This document shows positions 14,589 through 15,759 of a DNA stretch of 15,759 bases, piece after piece. The notes beneath the pieces were generated by a model. It did no database searches, was not told the DNA's origin, and worked only from the letters and a program-made list of their open reading frames with translations. A program made the translations under genes and the position numbers. The stretch is from NCBI GenBank assembly GCA_016875255.1, contig VGRU01000057.1, positions 1 to 15,759 of the forward strand. Direction: 5' to 3'. This DNA comes from Deltaproteobacteria bacterium. GTDB lineage: Bacteria; Desulfobacterota; BSN033; UBA1163. Position 1 is the stretch's first letter; each line of letters begins with the position of its first letter.

Positions 14589-15262
14589 TTTCATTAACCA
14601 TCAACGGCTTAGAAGTTTCGATGGAAGAAGGAACAACCCTGCTTGAGGCGTCAAGGTTCTATGGGTTCCCTATTCCGACCCTTTGCCACATGGACGGACT
14701 CTCCCCTTATGGGGCCTGCCGGCTCTGTGTGGTGGAAATCGGAGAAGGACCAAATGCTAAACTGGTCACCTCCTGCACCTATCCGGTTGAAGAGGGCCTT
14801 CGGGTAAGAACCGCTTCCTCACGCGTGGTGAAAGCCCGGAAGATGATTCTGGAGCTTCTTCTCGCCTCCTGCCCGCAATCAAAGACCATTCAGGATTTAG
14901 CCTCCAGCCATGACGTTCATCAACAGCGATTCAAACAGGAGCATGAAGACTGTATTTTTTGCGGTCGGTGTGTCCGGATCTGCGAAGAGCAGATGATGGC
15001 AAAGGCCATCGGTTTCCGAGGCCGTGGAGAACGGAGAAGTCTCGGCACTCCCTTTGACCTCAAATCAGATGCCTGCCGCCTGTGTGGGGCCTGTATGTAT
15101 GTCTGTCCGGCCTGTCAGCTTCGATGCACCTATGCCGAGCCGGACAAGGCCATCTGCGGAGGATGCGCCAACCTGAGCCCGCCCTGTCTTGAGAAGAACT
15201 CTTTCGACGACATGATGTGCTATATGGAGCCCTGTGTGGCCTGTGAGATCAAAAAAGATTGA
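14585..15262 (+). CDS. HoxU/NuoG N-terminal-like Fe-S subunit with Cys-rich tail
   Basis: The 225-residue protein starts with a plant-type [2Fe-2S] ferredoxin domain (Cys34, 45, 48, 64). The usual next motif of NuoG, with ligands His-x3-Cys-x2-Cys-x5-Cys, is reduced to a lone SCPQSK (Cys96), so that cluster is probably missing. Two [4Fe-4S] motifs follow: CIFCGRC-x3-C (123, 126, 129, 133) and CRLCGAC-x3-C (164, 167, 170, 174). Beyond these the tail has eight more cysteines (177, 181, 191, 194, 201, 212, 217, 220), unusual for HoxU. The ATGA overlap with the fusion gene shows translational coupling. Its likely role is to pass electrons between the NuoF part and a ferredoxin or the downstream FMN subunit. 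Confidence 0.88.
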   Translation: MISLTINGLEVSMEEGTTLLEASRFYGFPIPTLCHMDGLSPYGACRLCVVEIGEGPNAKLVTSCTYPVEEGLRVRTASSRVVKARKMILELLLASCPQSKTIQDLASSHDVHQQRFKQEHEDCIFCGRCVRICEEQMMAKAIGFRGRGERRSLGTPFDLKSDACRLCGACMYVCPACQLRCTYAEPDKAICGGCANLSPPCLEKNSFDDMMCYMEPCVACEIKKD

Positions 15263-15270
15263 GGAAAAGA

Positions 15271-15335
15271 AGAGATTTCTGAAAAAGTCCAGAAATCTCT
15301 GATTAGAGAGCGAAAAGTAGTTTTTCAGAGCTCTC
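15271..15335 (+). promoter_or_regulatory. Two stem-loops in the gap before the glutamate-synthase-like gene
   Basis: A perfect 11-base stem AGAGATTTCTG (15271-15281) with CAGAAATCTCT (15290-15300) encloses an eight-base loop. A second hairpin follows with GAGAGC (15306-15311) and GCTCTC (15330-15335), with an inner GAAAA/TTTTC pairing (15312-15316 and 15322-15326). CTCT-GATT-AGAG (15297-15308) would compete with both. The first stem ends with no T-run, so it is not a standard terminator. It could protect the upstream mRNA end, adjust subunit ratio, or act as an attenuator-like switch. Confidence 0.5.
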
Positions 15336-15353
15336 AAGAAAGGAGAATCACAA

Positions 15354-15759
15354 ATGTCTTTATCCAAGATCAATGCCTCGGCAGCTACCCTGACGAAAAA
15401 CAGGACCGAAGGTTCGGTGGTTCCCGCCTCAGGGATGTGCGTCACCTGTGTGGATGGATGTATCGGAATGTGCGAGATCGGCAAATCGGCTTACCGGGGC
15501 CATGAGGTGATCTACCCGCAACCCTTCGGAGTCATCACCACCGCTTCCGAAAAGAATTACCCTGTGGATTATTCCCATTTCAACATCATGGGCACTGCGG
15601 TAGGGGCCCAGGGGATCGAACCGGACAGCGACAAGGCCATCTTTCCGGCTGTGAATCTCGAAGTGGCCTTCGGCCATGATAAGGGGATAAAATTTCATTA
15701 CCCATGGGTGATCTCTGGGATTGGCTCAACTGACATTGCAAAAAACAACTGGGAAGGAT
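15354..15759 (+). CDS. FMN-binding glutamate-synthase-like protein (partial, cut by window end)
   Basis: ATG 15354 has AGGAG at 15341-15345, an eight-base spacing. The frame is open to the window edge (135 codons). The N-terminal part carries CVTCVDGCIGMC (Cys29, 32, 36, 40), then SAYRGHEVIYPQPFG, VDYSHFNIMGTA and KFHYPWVISGIGS. I recognise this as the front of the FMN-binding glutamate synthase family, related to the GltB core or archaeal-type GltS; normal members are around 500 residues. The four-Cys motif at the start suggests an Fe-S site not found in standard GltB. It is encoded right after the GltD-type fusion and the HoxU-like subunit, which suggests it is part of the same complex. Whether it makes glutamate cannot be told from this fragment. 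Confidence 0.85.
   Translation, partial: MSLSKINASAATLTKNRTEGSVVPASGMCVTCVDGCIGMCEIGKSAYRGHEVIYPQPFGVITTASEKNYPVDYSHFNIMGTAVGAQGIEPDSDKAIFPAVNLEVAFGHDKGIKFHYPWVISGIGSTDIAKNNWEG

Noticed and set aside
14762..14792. CTYP segment in the HoxU-like ferredoxin resembling the CTYP repeats of the 115-residue protein
   Set aside because: The surrounding Cys spacing differs and CTYP/CTTP is normal in this [2Fe-2S] fold; most likely coincidence rather than shared ancestry.

Overview
The window looks like chromosome from a strictly anaerobic bacterium, most likely a Desulfobacterota (former Deltaproteobacteria) syntroph or sulfate-reducer relative. This placement is inferred. It rests on the three-subunit proton-translocating transhydrogenase, an NtrC-type two-component system with a soluble GAF-type kinase, a NuoEFG-like flavin/Fe-S complex fused to a glutamate-synthase small-subunit module, frequent TTG/GTG starts, and intergenic repeats. 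No rRNA, tRNA, CRISPR array, transposase or origin is visible. All convincing genes lie on the + strand.

Region 1 (about 1-2360) is a compact cluster of small regulatory-looking genes: a winged-helix-like protein, a stand-alone mannose-family PTS EIIA domain, a single-domain response regulator that overlaps it, a short Cys protein, a 47-residue zinc-ribbon-like protein, and a divergent UspA-like protein. Spacing is tight or overlapping, so it probably forms one operon. Region 2 (2360-3352) holds a paired-hairpin repeat, an unrecognised helical protein, and a very GC-rich nested inverted-repeat element.

Region 3 (3353-6405) is pntAA-pntAB-pntB, a membrane NAD(P)+ transhydrogenase in its three-polypeptide form. 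A gap of about 320 bp with a strong stem-loop follows.

Region 4 (6769-9774) encodes a soluble histidine kinase and a sigma-54 activator of the NtrC type. Immediately downstream are a good -24/-12 (GG-N10-GC) promoter candidate and upstream inverted repeats, placed ahead of a 115-residue protein with two copies of a four-Cys motif.

Region 5 (10513 to the window end) is the most interesting part. It encodes a NuoE-like [2Fe-2S] protein with a zinc-ribbon tail, a 1060-residue fusion of NuoF with a GltD-type FAD/NAD(P) oxidoreductase, a HoxU/NuoG-N-like ferredoxin subunit with a Cys-rich tail, and the start of an FMN-binding glutamate-synthase-like protein cut by the window edge. Together these would provide up to three or four flavin or nucleotide sites (NADH:FMN, NAD(P)H:FAD, possibly a second FAD-linked site, and a GltB-type FMN) joined by many Fe-S centres. 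That is the parts list of an electron-bifurcating or electron-confurcating NAD(P)H/ferredoxin enzyme. The neighbouring transhydrogenase fits a theme of pyridine-nucleotide redox balancing, and the kinase/sigma-54 pair may control the complex. Function and regulation are inference; the domain calls are well supported.
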